Source of the DNA: Chloroflexota bacterium
GTDB lineage: Bacteria; Chloroflexota; Dehalococcoidia; Lucifugimonadales; UBA2962
Direction: 5' to 3'
Assembly (NCBI GenBank): GCA_002699485.1
Contig: PAAV01000049.1
Coordinates: 125,981 to 171,871, forward strand
Length of the DNA stretch: 45,891 nt
The position numbers were made by a program, and so were the translations under genes. The stretch's first letter is position 1. Every line of letters starts with the position of its first letter. Below are positions 16,913 through 25,984 of the stretch, one piece after another. The notes below the pieces were generated by a model. It was not told the DNA's origin, searched no databases, and was given only the letters and a program-made list of their open reading frames with translations.

Positions 16913-17533
16913 TTATAATTTAATTTTTCCCCATTCTTGCCTATAAGCTATATTGTATTCATTTGGAGTATTTAAATCTAAACGAATTTCATCGGAATCG
17001 ATTGCAATTCTCTGTACGCTTTGTTCATTTTTGATAATCACATCTCTAATTCCCTGTGTTTCTTCTGTAATCGACAAAAGTTCTGGTTTTAGATCAGCGG
17101 AGAATATAATCGGGTGTCCGCCCTTCCCAAGATACGTTGGCGATGTGATTTGCCTTTGATCCCAACGATGAAAGCCTATTACTTTATTTATTACTGAAGC
17201 TGACCGTGGTTGATCTATTGCTAACAGCAAGATTGCATCAGCTGCATCATCGAGTTTATTTAAGCCAGTCTTTATAGAGCCTGATTTACCTTTTTTATAC
17301 TCATTATTAATTACGTAATTGACTCTATCGCCTGATACGTAATTAACGATTTTGGCTGATTCATGTCCTAGGACTACAATTATTTGGTCGACTTTGGATG
17401 CTGATAACTGAGATATTTGGTATTCGATCAACTTAACATCTCTGCCCAAATTTACATCAGGCCATTTAAGTAATGGCTTTGGTGTTCCCATCCGTGATGA
17501 TTCACCTGCGCTTGTTAATATTGCTGCGATCAT
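16913..17533 (-). CDS. MocA/MobA-like nucleotidyltransferase, molybdenum cofactor maturation
   Basis: A 206-aa NTP transferase. The nucleotide loop LTSAGESSRMGTPKPLLKW spans residues 7-25, IDQPR near 126-130 holds the metal-binding Asp, and GKGGHPIIF near 154-162 matches CTP:molybdopterin cytidylyltransferase relatives. It would add CMP (or GMP) to molybdopterin for hydroxylases of the xanthine dehydrogenase family. The xdhC gene lies directly upstream (55 nt), which supports a role in that cofactor pathway. No hydroxylase structural gene is in the window, so the client enzyme must be elsewhere. Confidence 0.86.
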   Translation of the reverse strand: MIAAILTSAGESSRMGTPKPLLKWPDVNLGRDVKLIEYQISQLSASKVDQIIVVLGHESAKIVNYVSGDRVNYVINNEYKKGKSGSIKTGLNKLDDAADAILLLAIDQPRSASVINKVIGFHRWDQRQITSPTYLGKGGHPIIFSADLKPELLSITEETQGIRDVIIKNEQSVQRIAIDSDEIRLDLNTPNEYNIAYRQEWGKIKL

Positions 17534-17587
17534 TGGTAAATTAGTTTTAATAAGGCATTGATCTAAGTATGCAAAATACGGATTAAG

Positions 17588-18733
17588 CTAACTTAGAGCT
17601 TTGGCATGTTTGGAAAATATGTTTTCGATTAGCTTTTCATCTAGCTTCATGTTTTGGCCGCTACCACCTAACCTGAACATCAACATTTCAGATATGATGC
17701 TGATAGCTATTTCATCTGGAGTTCTGGCATTTATTGCTAGCCCAATCGGCGCCCTTAACTCTTTTATCCTATCTTTGGGAAGGCCCATTTTAATCAGGTC
17801 TTCATAGATAAGAATAATCTTACGCTTGGATCCGAGTAAGCCGACATAGCTTGCTGAGGTTTTGGCAGCAGCAGCGAGAGCAACACTGTCATATCTATGA
17901 CCACGTGTTGCCACAACGATAAATGAATTTTTCGTTATATGGATTTGCTGTAAGGCATCCTCAGGTTGCATAGCAACGGTATTTTTTGCTTCAGGGAATC
18001 TTTCTTTGTTGGCAAATTCAGATCTGTCATCAGTTACATAAACATGGAACCCGAGTTTGTCTGCTAATGAAGAGATGGCCTTTGAGACATGACCGCCTCC
18101 AACTAGAATCAGTTTTGGAGGGCTAGTGTATCCTTCAATGAAATATTCAGTGCCATTTTCGGTAACCACATATTCATTTGCCCCGTGAACCATTAATTGC
18201 TTACTTCTAAGAATCGCATCATTATCAATAGCTTGTGATCCTAAACTACCGACTGATGAGCCATCTTCTCTAATAAATAATTTTCGACCCGTGTCGACCC
18301 CAGATCCAAGTGGCAATAGATTTTCTCCAGGATTGCTAATTAATGTAGCAAGAGCTACAGGGTCCATTCCAGAATACGCATCATTTATTTCTCTTGTGAA
18401 TCCCAAGACCTCATCTGGTTCATATATTGGATCGATCATGAAATACATGCTTCCGCCGCATACAAGGCCTTCTTCTGCAGCAAGATCTTCGTTTAACTGG
18501 TACTCACGAAATTGACTAGGGCCAACATTTTTTAATAACTGTTGGGCAGCAAACCAAATATCTCCCTCAACGCATCCCCCGCCAAGAGTTCCAACTCCAC
18601 TACCATCCTGTCGCACTAACAGTTTAGCTCCAGGTTTTTGTGGAGTAGATCCTTTTGTTTTTACTACCGTAGCCAAGACGGCTTGTTGCCCTTCGCCTAA
18701 TAATTTTTTTGTTTCTTTAAATACGTCTTTCAT
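17588..18733 (-). CDS. xdhC: XdhC/CoxF-family molybdoenzyme maturation factor
   Basis: A 381-aa protein with an N-terminal XdhC_CoxI domain (GSTPQKPGAKLLV, GTLGGGCVEGDIW) and a C-terminal Rossmann domain (LVGGGHVSKAISSLADKLGFHVYVTDDR). XdhC proteins bind and protect the molybdenum cofactor and promote sulfuration before insertion into xanthine dehydrogenase or CO dehydrogenase. GSKRK and the GLAINARTPDEIAISI end match the family. Upstream lies an M16 peptidase (54-nt gap), downstream the mocA-like gene, suggesting one operon. It is a maturation factor whose hydroxylase partner is not visible here. Confidence 0.9.
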   Translation of the reverse strand: MKDVFKETKKLLGEGQQAVLATVVKTKGSTPQKPGAKLLVRQDGSGVGTLGGGCVEGDIWFAAQQLLKNVGPSQFREYQLNEDLAAEEGLVCGGSMYFMIDPIYEPDEVLGFTREINDAYSGMDPVALATLISNPGENLLPLGSGVDTGRKLFIREDGSSVGSLGSQAIDNDAILRSKQLMVHGANEYVVTENGTEYFIEGYTSPPKLILVGGGHVSKAISSLADKLGFHVYVTDDRSEFANKERFPEAKNTVAMQPEDALQQIHITKNSFIVVATRGHRYDSVALAAAAKTSASYVGLLGSKRKIILIYEDLIKMGLPKDRIKELRAPIGLAINARTPDEIAISIISEMLMFRLGGSGQNMKLDEKLIENIFSKHAKALS

Positions 18734-18787
18734 CTACCTGCTTGCATCCGTTGTTACCATTTCGTCTTATTGCATAATCCCTAACAA

Positions 18788-20086
18788 TTAACGATGAATA
18801 AGGTGTTCTAGTCTTTTAACTCCTCTGCATGGACCGACAACCGCTATGTTGAGGTTAATAAACTCGAATACGCTCTTCGAAATCCTATTTACATCGTCAG
18901 GTGTAACAGAATTTAACCTATGTATTGCTGTTTCTGGTCCTATTATCTCATTTAATAGCATTTCTTGGATACCAAACCAGCTGGCAACCGACCTGCTATC
19001 TTCCATCCTTAACATTAAACGTCCAGCAGCCATTTTCTTGGCTTTATTAAACTCGCTCAGCTCAATACCAGATTTTATATCTTCCAACTGTTCTAATATA
19101 AGCTTGGCTGCGTCATAAACTTTTCTAGGCTCAACTCCTGCCCTAACAGTAAATGCTCCGCAATCTTGGAAGTGAACCAATGATGAGTGAACGTCATATG
19201 CGAGGCCACGATTTTCTCTAAGTTCTATGAATAGCCTGCTACTCATACCTTCACCAATCGCTACATTTAACAAGCCTAATGCATCTCTATCATCGTGAAA
19301 AATCGATATCGCTGGTAAAGCCATCGACAGATAAGCTTGTTCCGTACGTCTGTACTTTACCTTGGACTTAGCTCTGTATCTATTGTTTGAATATGGAATG
19401 CAATCAGGAGGATTAGATCCATGCCAATCGGCGGTTAATTTATCGATTTGCTGTAAAATTTTATCGTGATTGATATTTCCTGCTACGCTGACAACTGTAT
19501 TTAGCGGGCTATAATATTTTTTAATATGGGCTTTTAATATTGCCGGAGTGATGTTGCATACGGTTTCCTTCGTACCTCCTATATCTCTGCTCAAAGGGTG
19601 ATCTGGCCACAACATTCCATCGATTAATGTCTCAACTTGATACTCTGGGTGATCATGCGTCATTGCAAGTTCGTCAATAATGACATCACGTTCTTTTATT
19701 ACCTCATTCTCATCTATTGAAGAATTTCTGATCATATCTAACAATAGATCTAAAGACTCAGCAACATAATTAGCAGGCACTTTGCACCAGTAATTTGTTA
19801 ATTCTTGTTCTGTTTCTGCATTAATTATTCCTCCAACACCTTCAATAGCCCCACTGATCAATTTAGGGTCTGGGCGTCTGTCCGTGCCCTTGAAAACAAT
19901 ATGTTCAAGAAAATGTGAAACGCCTGCATATTGATCTGTTTCGTGCCTTGAGCCAACGCCTATTAATAGACTAATTGAAGCAGATTGCACTCCAGGCATT
20001 TCAGTCGTGATTACCCGTAATCCGTTATCTAGTACATTTAGTCGGAAATTTGGATTACTGATTTTATTATGATCCTTCTCACTCAT
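18788..20086 (-). CDS. M16-family zinc peptidase (mitochondrial-processing-peptidase-like)
   Basis: A 432-aa peptidase with the inverted zinc motif His58-Phe-Leu-Glu61-His62 (HFLEH), followed by IVFKGT and a downstream Glu in INAETEQELTNYW. The full length covers both M16 domains, with the C-terminal R/Y pair region FTVRAGVEPRK and LAYDVHSS. Members degrade signal peptides and other small peptides in the cytoplasm. It begins with ATG at 20086, divergent from the molybdoenzyme gene by 72 nt, and heads a minus-strand run with xdhC and the mocA-like gene. Confidence 0.94.
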   Translation of the reverse strand: MSEKDHNKISNPNFRLNVLDNGLRVITTEMPGVQSASISLLIGVGSRHETDQYAGVSHFLEHIVFKGTDRRPDPKLISGAIEGVGGIINAETEQELTNYWCKVPANYVAESLDLLLDMIRNSSIDENEVIKERDVIIDELAMTHDHPEYQVETLIDGMLWPDHPLSRDIGGTKETVCNITPAILKAHIKKYYSPLNTVVSVAGNINHDKILQQIDKLTADWHGSNPPDCIPYSNNRYRAKSKVKYRRTEQAYLSMALPAISIFHDDRDALGLLNVAIGEGMSSRLFIELRENRGLAYDVHSSLVHFQDCGAFTVRAGVEPRKVYDAAKLILEQLEDIKSGIELSEFNKAKKMAAGRLMLRMEDSRSVASWFGIQEMLLNEIIGPETAIHRLNSVTPDDVNRISKSVFEFINLNIAVVGPCRGVKRLEHLIHR

Positions 20087-20158
20087 AGTAAAATTTTAAC
20101 ACTCGCTTGACTGTCCATAGGGTAAAGTTTTCTGATTAAGATACACATTTGTACGTTC

Positions 20159-20782
20159 ATGTATAAAATTGTAACCATGAAAACCAAACTAGGAAAACTT
20201 AAAGGGCGTATTTTCAGTAAGAATCACGATAGGGGAGCTCCTCCCGGACAATTTGTAACGGAAAAATTCCCGGTGTTAACATTTGGTGAAACTCCAAAGA
20301 TAGATATTGCTCAGTGGAATCTCAAATTATTCGGCTTAACTCAAAACGATATTACTTTGAAATGGGACGACATAATGGGTCTTAAACGAGTCTCGATCGA
20401 GGCAGAATTTCATTGTGTGACACAATGGAGCAGGCTAGTGAACACTTGGGATGGAGTGAGTTTCAAATCAATTATAGATTTTGTCGATGTTCCGAAAGAC
20501 ACTCGATATGCGATGATCCATTGCTATGGTGGATACACCACTAATCTTCCATTGCATGTCCTTACTGATGAAGATGTGATTTTTGCATATCGACATGATG
20601 GACTCGATCTTTCCTCAAACCACGGTGGTCCACTGAGGCTAGTAGTTCCAAAACGGTATGGGTGGAAAAGCGCAAAGTGGGTTAACGGAGTAGAATTTAT
20701 GACAGAAAATCGTGCTGGTTTCTGGGAGTCTCGAGGTTATCATATGGATGGAGACCCGTGGAAAGAACAGCGATTTAATTAA
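20159..20782 (+). CDS. Sulfite-oxidase-fold molybdopterin oxidoreductase (soluble, no signal peptide)
   Basis: A 207-aa oxidoreductase molybdopterin-binding domain. Cys86 in EFHCVTQWS is the expected molybdenum ligand, followed by NTWDGVSFK and LRLVVPKRYGWKSAKW, family hallmarks. It ends GFWESRGYHMDGDPWKEQRF, as in the small sulfite-oxidase-like oxidoreductases of actinobacteria and Chloroflexi. There is no Tat or Sec signal, so it appears cytoplasmic, unlike MsrP. The substrate is unknown; sulfoxide or sulfite chemistry is possible. Start ATG 20159 or the in-frame ATG 20177 (residue 7) remain open. xdhC and mocA-like genes in the window serve a different cofactor type (MCD hydroxylases). Confidence 0.85.
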   Translation: MYKIVTMKTKLGKLKGRIFSKNHDRGAPPGQFVTEKFPVLTFGETPKIDIAQWNLKLFGLTQNDITLKWDDIMGLKRVSIEAEFHCVTQWSRLVNTWDGVSFKSIIDFVDVPKDTRYAMIHCYGGYTTNLPLHVLTDEDVIFAYRHDGLDLSSNHGGPLRLVVPKRYGWKSAKWVNGVEFMTENRAGFWESRGYHMDGDPWKEQRFN

Positions 20783-20800
20783 TAATCTTTACTATCTGTT

Positions 20801-20971
20801 TTAAGCAGCAGCAGTTTTATCAGTAGAGCCATGGCGTCTTAAGGTTCTTTTTGACCTATCGGATAGGTATACCATATGACCGCACTGCAGGCATTCTAAA
20901 TAGGAGCCGTAGGTGTCTGAATTTTTATTAATGTCCCCTTTGCATCTGGGGCATCCCTTGAAACGTAACAT
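20801..20971 (-). CDS. Small zinc-ribbon protein (56 aa)
   Basis: A 56-codon ORF. It reads MLRFKGCPRCKGD, then YLECLQCGHMVYL: Cys7, Cys10, Cys27 and Cys30, a classic CxxC...CxxC zinc ribbon, with a basic C-terminus (SKRTLRRH). ATG at 20971 follows an AAGAAG stretch. Such mini-ribbons bind RNA or DNA or serve as protein adaptors; the function here is unknown. It converges on the sulfite-oxidase-like gene 18 nt away. The four properly spaced cysteines and a clean start make it a likely real gene. Confidence 0.75.
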   Translation of the reverse strand: MLRFKGCPRCKGDINKNSDTYGSYLECLQCGHMVYLSDRSKRTLRRHGSTDKTAAA

Positions 20972-21338
20972 AATTAACTTCTTTCTTTAGTATCGTTGAT
21001 TACAATCTAAGTTTATTATTATGCACCTCACTTATTATCCTGTGAAGTAATATATGATAATGATTAATATTTGGTTTTATGATATATACTCTGTTTGGCT
21101 GTTTTAACCTGTTGTGGTTAGTTATATTTCCTTAAATCCAGTGAGATAAGTTTTGTTTCTAAAAATATCTTAAACATAAATCCTTGCTTTAGGTATTGAT
21201 ACGGGCCGTATCAACTAATATAATATATGTTGTCAGGTTTAGAGTAGTAATTCATTCCAATAAAACGACAATAAGAGAATATGGTTAGTATTAGCTAATC
21301 ACATAATCTGTCCTAATGTTTTTAAATAGATATAGCCA
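20972..21338. other. Intergenic region upstream of the heat-shock operon
   Basis: 367 bases without a gene, very AT-rich. It holds the promoter-palindrome for hspR (21196-21224) and a smaller imperfect dyad TTAG-TATTAG-CTAA at 21285-21298. Apart from these I see no tRNA or convincing ORF. Confidence 0.6.
21196..21224 (+). promoter_or_regulatory. Heat-shock operon promoter overlapped by a perfect 19-bp palindrome
   Basis: TTGATA (21196-21201) and TATAAT (21219-21224) are separated by 17 nt, close to the sigma-70 consensus. The palindrome TTGATACGG-G-CCGTATCAA (21196-21214) starts at the -35 box and fills most of the spacer. HspR-type regulators repress such operons; the known HAIR element of actinobacterial HspR is CTTGAGT-N7-ACTCAAG, which this does not match, so it may be the operator of a divergent HspR. 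It lies about 115 nt upstream of the hspR start. Confidence 0.7.
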
Positions 21339-21713
21339 ATGAATAGAAGAATTGAATACAGCGCCAGTGGGGATGGAGTCTACATAATCAGTGTTGCTGC
21401 ACGATTATTGGAGATGCATCCTCAGACTTTGCGTAAGTACGAAAGAGTAGGTTTGATAAGCCCTTTCCGAACTGGTGGCATGCTCCGTCTTTATTCTGAA
21501 GAAGATATGGCCCGGCTGAGATTAATCAAGTATCTAGTTAATGATCTTGGATTGAATCTTGCAGGAGTTGAGCTAGTCCTTGCGCTATTTAATCGACTTC
21601 TTAAACTAAGGCTCTATTCAGGCTCTTTGGAAGGTGTCAATTTACAGCGCGCTCTGAATTTAAGTTTGAATGAAATGTTCGAGTTACTGGGCATGACATC
21701 TAATGAGCTGTAA
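21339..21713 (+). CDS. hspR: HspR-like MerR-family heat-shock repressor
   Basis: A 124-aa MerR-family protein. Residues 15-45 match the HspR helix-turn-helix ([20 protein letters not shown] then [16 protein letters not shown]), followed by [12 protein letters not shown], the dimerisation helix start. HspR represses dnaK-type heat-shock genes, with DnaK acting as a co-repressor in actinobacteria. It is the first gene of hspR-grpE-dnaK, 21 nt before grpE, rather than the last as in Streptomyces (dnaK-grpE-dnaJ-hspR). A palindrome in its promoter is a likely own operator. The protein is short, lacking any extra domain. Confidence 0.9.
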   Translation: MNRRIEYSASGDGVYIISVAARLLEMHPQTLRKYERVGLISPFRTGGMLRLYSEEDMARLRLIKYLVNDLGLNLAGVELVLALFNRLLKLRLYSGSLEGVNLQRALNLSLNEMFELLGMTSNEL

Positions 21714-21734
21714 TTTTTAAAAGTTAGGTGCTAA

Positions 21735-22274
21735 ATGAATCAAGATATAAAAGAACAAAGCGATAACCAGAACGAGGCGAATAAAGATGTCGTAACTGAA
21801 GATACGTCTGGTGGGGAAATGACTGAATTAGAGCTGGCTTTGAAAGAAGCAGAAAAATACAAAGATCTGGCCCATCGGACAGCTGCAGAACTCGAAAATC
21901 TAAAGAAAAGATCTTTACAAGAAAGAGATGAAATTAGGAAATATGGTCAAAGTCAATTAATGATTAAGATGCTTGGTGTATTAGATGATTTTACTCGTGC
22001 GATGGATATCATTCCAGATGAAGCGGTGGTGCCCGGTTGGAAAGATGGATTGGATTTAGTGAAACGTGGGATTGATAACCTGCTGACTACCGAGGGATTG
22101 AACCAGATAGAGGCTCTAGGAAAGCCATTTGAACCTGCGGAACACGAAGCAGTTTCTTTTGAATCGGTTGAGGGTCAAGACGCAGGTCGTGTTCTTTCGG
22201 TCGTAAGAGAAGGGTATAAATTGAATGGCAGAGTACTAAGAGCAGCTCAAGTTACTGTATCGAAAACCTCTTGA
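21735..22274 (+). CDS. grpE: GrpE, nucleotide exchange factor of DnaK
   Basis: A 179-aa GrpE. The N-terminus is acidic and disordered (residues 1-30). A long coiled coil (ELELALKEAEKYKDLAHRTA, then ENLKKRSLQERDEIRKYG) is followed by the C-terminal beta domain containing PFEPAEHEAV and GYKLNGRVLRAAQVTVS, matching the family end. GrpE opens the DnaK nucleotide site to release ADP. It lies between hspR and dnaK in one operon. The gap to dnaK is 71 nt and ends with a strong GGGGGG ribosome-binding site. Confidence 0.96.
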   Translation: MNQDIKEQSDNQNEANKDVVTEDTSGGEMTELELALKEAEKYKDLAHRTAAELENLKKRSLQERDEIRKYGQSQLMIKMLGVLDDFTRAMDIIPDEAVVPGWKDGLDLVKRGIDNLLTTEGLNQIEALGKPFEPAEHEAVSFESVEGQDAGRVLSVVREGYKLNGRVLRAAQVTVSKTS

Positions 22275-22345
22275 CCGCTTAGATCTTTGATAAAAAATTA
22301 CAGTTATTTTAAAAATAATATATTACACGTATATACGGGGGGAAA

Positions 22346-24259
22346 ATGTCGAAAATATTAGGAATTGATTTAGGAACAACTAATTCATGTATGGCAGTTA
22401 TAGAGGCCGGAGAACCAAAAGTTCTCGAAAATTCTGAAGGAGGGCGCACAACACCATCTGTTGTAGCAATAAACCCTAAATCTGGAGAAAGATATGTAGG
22501 CTTAACAGCTCGGAGACAAGCGGTTACTAATCCAGAGAACACAGTTTTTTCTGTTAAAAGATTTATGGGTATGGGTTTTGGAGACAAGGAAATAAAGAAT
22601 GATATAGAACTCGTTCCGTATAAGGTGGAGGCGGCGTCTAACGGAGCAGTGGCCGTAAATATGTCAGGCAAATCTTATGCTCCACCTGAAATTGCAGCTA
22701 TGACTCTGCAGAAAATGAAAACGGATGCTGAAGCCAAAATCGGAGAAAAAATAACTCAAGCTGTGATCACTGTGCCGGCTTACTTTGATGACAGTCAAAG
22801 AAATGCAACTAAAGATGCTGGAAGAATAGCTGGATTAGAAGTTCTTCGGATAATAAATGAACCAACAGCTGCTGCTGTAGCTTATGGTTTTGATGAAACT
22901 AAAGATGGAACTATAGCTGTTTACGATTTAGGTGGTGGCACGTTTGATATAACAATATTACAAATGGCGGATGGTGTGGTTGAAGTTAAGGCGACTAATG
23001 GAGATACACACCTCGGTGGTGATGACTTTGACCAGAGAATTATTGAGTGGATTGCAGACGAATTTAAAAAATCTGATGGAATTGACTTGAAGCAGGACAG
23101 GATGGCTCTTCAACGACTAAGAGAGTCAGCAGAACGAGCAAAAATAGAACTCTCGACATTGACTCAAACAGAGATAAACCTACCGTTTGTAACTGCTGAT
23201 TCTTCCGGTCCCAAGCACTTGGTAATGACTTTAACTAAAGCAAGCCTTGAAAACCTTGTAGGCGACTTGGTTAAAAAGACAATGGACCCATGCAGGAAAG
23301 CTTTATCAGATGCGGGGGTAAATTCTACCGATATTGATGAAGTGATACTTGTTGGTGGAATGACTCGCATGCCTGCAGTTCAGGATGCCGTATTAGATTT
23401 ATTCAAAAAAGAACCTCATCAAGGAGTGAACCCAGATGAGGTTGTTGCTGTCGGAGCGGCACTTCAGGCGGGTGTTTTGCAAGGAGAAGTACAAGATCTG
23501 CTTTTATTAGATGTTACTCCTTTAACATTAGGAATAGAGACAATGGGAGGGGTAACCACTGCCTTAATACCTAGGAATACAACTATACCTACCGCAAAAA
23601 GCGAAATATTTACTACTGCAGCAGATGGACAAACTAGTGTCGAAGTACATGTCCTCCAAGGGGAAAGACCTATGGCTCCAGAGAATAAAACAATAGGGCG
23701 GTTTATGTTGGACGGTATTCTTTCTGCGCCTCGGGGCACACCGCAAGTGGAGGTTACATTTGATTTGGATGCTAATGGAATATTAAATGTTTCTGCTAAA
23801 GATAAGGGAACAGGTAAAGAGCAAAAAATTACTATAACTGCTAGTTCTGGCCTTGATGAATCAGAGATCGAGCAAATGGTCAAAGAAGCTGAAGAACATG
23901 CCGAAGAGGATGAACAACGGAGGAAAGATGTTGAATTGCGCAACGAAGCGGAAAATACAGCATATTCTGCCGAAAAGATGATTAAGGATAATTCTGAAAT
24001 TATTACTGACGAGCAAAAAACTCGAGTTGAAGACGGAGTTAAAGCCGTTAGAGATGCAATACAGAAAGAAGATTCGGGGCAAACCAATGTTTCGCTAACC
24101 GAATTGCAGGCTGTCATGCAGGAAGTAGGCCAGGCGGTTTACGCTAGTCAAGCGCCTGATGATGCTGGTGGAGATGGACAAGATCAGCCACCAAGTGATG
24201 GTGATTCAGATGATGAATCTAAAAAAGACACAATAGAGGGAGACTTTAAGGAAGTTTAA
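22346..24259 (+). CDS. dnaK: Chaperone DnaK (Hsp70)
   Basis: A 637-aa Hsp70 of normal length. The ATPase domain has [13 protein letters not shown] (5-17), [24 protein letters not shown] and [13 protein letters not shown]; the substrate domain contains [14 protein letters not shown] and a helical lid. The acidic C-terminus ends EGDFKEV. It folds and protects proteins using ATP with GrpE; dnaJ is not in this block. The start has GGGGGGAAA before ATG 22346. Transcription comes from the hspR promoter, and the gene ends convergently with the TPP enzyme 29 nt away. Confidence 0.98.
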   Translation: MSKILGIDLGTTNSCMAVIEAGEPKVLENSEGGRTTPSVVAINPKSGERYVGLTARRQAVTNPENTVFSVKRFMGMGFGDKEIKNDIELVPYKVEAASNGAVAVNMSGKSYAPPEIAAMTLQKMKTDAEAKIGEKITQAVITVPAYFDDSQRNATKDAGRIAGLEVLRIINEPTAAAVAYGFDETKDGTIAVYDLGGGTFDITILQMADGVVEVKATNGDTHLGGDDFDQRIIEWIADEFKKSDGIDLKQDRMALQRLRESAERAKIELSTLTQTEINLPFVTADSSGPKHLVMTLTKASLENLVGDLVKKTMDPCRKALSDAGVNSTDIDEVILVGGMTRMPAVQDAVLDLFKKEPHQGVNPDEVVAVGAALQAGVLQGEVQDLLLLDVTPLTLGIETMGGVTTALIPRNTTIPTAKSEIFTTAADGQTSVEVHVLQGERPMAPENKTIGRFMLDGILSAPRGTPQVEVTFDLDANGILNVSAKDKGTGKEQKITITASSGLDESEIEQMVKEAEEHAEEDEQRRKDVELRNEAENTAYSAEKMIKDNSEIITDEQKTRVEDGVKAVRDAIQKEDSGQTNVSLTELQAVMQEVGQAVYASQAPDDAGGDGQDQPPSDGDSDDESKKDTIEGDFKEV

Positions 24260-24288
24260 TTAATCTATCAATTCCTAATACTGAGAAA

Positions 24289-25956
24289 TTAATACTGTTT
24301 TGTGTCTAATACCCATTTAGTTAATGGACTCGGCGACGGGGTCGTCTTTACGTTTATTACGGATGGTTTTGTTGAAGCAAAGGCTCGCTTTAATGCAGGA
24401 GCTAGTTGAGATAAATCTTGTACAAATTCTCCATGTGCTCCCAATGCTTGTGCAATCAGGTCATATCGAGTGTTCGGCAATAATTCTGTGGCAATTGATT
24501 GACCAAAAAACTGTTTTTGTTGATGATAATCGATACCCCAAACTGAATCATTGCCTATCAGGATAACTGCAGGAATATTATGACGGACGGCGGTATCAAT
24601 TTCCAGACCGTTAAAACCGAATGAACCGTCTCCTGCAAAAACCAATACTTTTGACTGAGGCAGTGCTACTTGAGCGCCTATTCCAAAAGGGATAGCCCAG
24701 CCCAGCATTCCCATAACGCCGTTGGTGAACCACCTATCTTTGTTTTTTGCCGGCCAATAAGCTGCGCCGTAGAATCCAAAATCAGCTCCTTCAAATACAA
24801 GGCATGTGTCGCTTGGAGCCAACGTTTTTGCCGCTCTATGAACTTCCATTGCATGGATACCGTTTTTGTTTCCAGTCATCGAGTCGAGATCATTTTGTTG
24901 TTTTTCGTGAGTGGCTGCCAATTCATCTACTAAATTACTCTGTTTCCATTTGCTGTTTTTAGCTACTTCAGTTAATTGTAAAACCACTTCTTTGACATTA
25001 CCGCAAATACCAATGTCAACACGACGTGTTCGACCAATGATTGTCGGTTCGGGATCAACCTGAATGATTTTTGCATTACTGCTGATGCAAGGTGGTTCAC
25101 CGAAGTCAAAAGTAAAATCTAGCTTCTTTCCTAATAGCAGAATTGCATCAGATTTTGATATCAATTTAGCTGAATCAACGACCCTTATATCTGATATACC
25201 AAATCCATAGGGGTGCTCATCAGAAATAACTCCTCTCGCGGCTTGTTCATTTAAGATAGGCATGCGAGTTATTTCTGCAAATGCATCTAGGTCACCCTGT
25301 TGTAGAGACCAGGCCCCATTACCCGCTACGACAACAGGACTGGAAGCTGAGTTTAGGATTTCAATTGCATCCAGTATCTTTTGAGGAGCTGATTGTCCTA
25401 AGTCTTCACTCGTATGGTTTGGTGGTTCGTATTGCCATACAGATGAAATATCTACTTGCGCTGTTTGTACATCAACTGGAATAGTTAAATGAATAGGACC
25501 ACGCCTTCCTGTCATTGCTAATTTGTATGAACGCCAAAAAAATTCAGGTATTCGTCTAACGTCCCGTATTAACCAAGCATCTTTTGTAACAGGTTTAGCC
25601 ATTCCTACTTGGTCAATTTCTTGTGCTGCCCATTGACCAAGTCGATCTTGGCTGGCACAACCACTGATATTTATTATTGGTGATTCGAGTTGATGCGCGA
25701 AGGCTAGTCCTGGAATGGCATTTGCGTGTCCAGGAGTGGTGAACATGGAGATGCCTGGTTTATGTTTAATTCTGCCCCAAGCATTTGCCATATCTACGGC
25801 ACCTTGTTCATGTCGCGTATCAATAAATCTGACACCCGAGTTGTGCATAGTATCCATTAATGGCAAAGTGTGGTCACCAGCAACTGCAAAAACAGTATCA
25901 ATTCCCAAAGTGGACAGGCATCTTGTGATTAATTGTGACCCCGAAACTTTAGTCAT
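24289..25956 (-). CDS. Thiamine-diphosphate-dependent enzyme, acetolactate synthase-like
   Basis: A 555-aa ThDP enzyme of the acetolactate synthase/benzoylformate decarboxylase superfamily. Catalytic Glu50 (DTRHEQGAVDMANAW) activates the cofactor, the central Rossmann domain spans about 190-330, and the C-terminal ThDP-Mg motif GDGSFGFNGLEIDTAVRHN is near 435-453. It lacks evidence for a specific substrate: it could be a decarboxylase or a carboligase and need not make acetolactate. It follows the GMC gene by 28 nt, last of the npdG/HDAC-like/GMC/TPP operon, and ilvD lies elsewhere, so a catabolic role is more likely than valine synthesis. Confidence 0.88.
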   Translation of the reverse strand: MTKVSGSQLITRCLSTLGIDTVFAVAGDHTLPLMDTMHNSGVRFIDTRHEQGAVDMANAWGRIKHKPGISMFTTPGHANAIPGLAFAHQLESPIINISGCASQDRLGQWAAQEIDQVGMAKPVTKDAWLIRDVRRIPEFFWRSYKLAMTGRRGPIHLTIPVDVQTAQVDISSVWQYEPPNHTSEDLGQSAPQKILDAIEILNSASSPVVVAGNGAWSLQQGDLDAFAEITRMPILNEQAARGVISDEHPYGFGISDIRVVDSAKLISKSDAILLLGKKLDFTFDFGEPPCISSNAKIIQVDPEPTIIGRTRRVDIGICGNVKEVVLQLTEVAKNSKWKQSNLVDELAATHEKQQNDLDSMTGNKNGIHAMEVHRAAKTLAPSDTCLVFEGADFGFYGAAYWPAKNKDRWFTNGVMGMLGWAIPFGIGAQVALPQSKVLVFAGDGSFGFNGLEIDTAVRHNIPAVILIGNDSVWGIDYHQQKQFFGQSIATELLPNTRYDLIAQALGAHGEFVQDLSQLAPALKRAFASTKPSVINVKTTPSPSPLTKWVLDTKQY

Positions 25957-25984
25957 CTGATAACTTCCATTAATTTTTTATTAA

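Noticed and set aside
21285-21298. TTAG-TATTAG-CTAA dyad upstream of hspR, reminiscent of CIRCE
   Set aside because: Only the outer TTAG/CTAA match; the GCACTC...GAGTGC core and the 9-nt spacer of CIRCE are absent.
22287-22315. TTGATA-N17-TAAAAA as an internal promoter before dnaK
   Set aside because: The sequence is very AT-rich and the -10 is poor, so chance cannot be excluded.
23464-24117. Long open frame (217 codons) antisense to dnaK
   Set aside because: It is a shadow of dnaK, rich in Ser/Cys, with no ribosome-binding site or recognisable domain.
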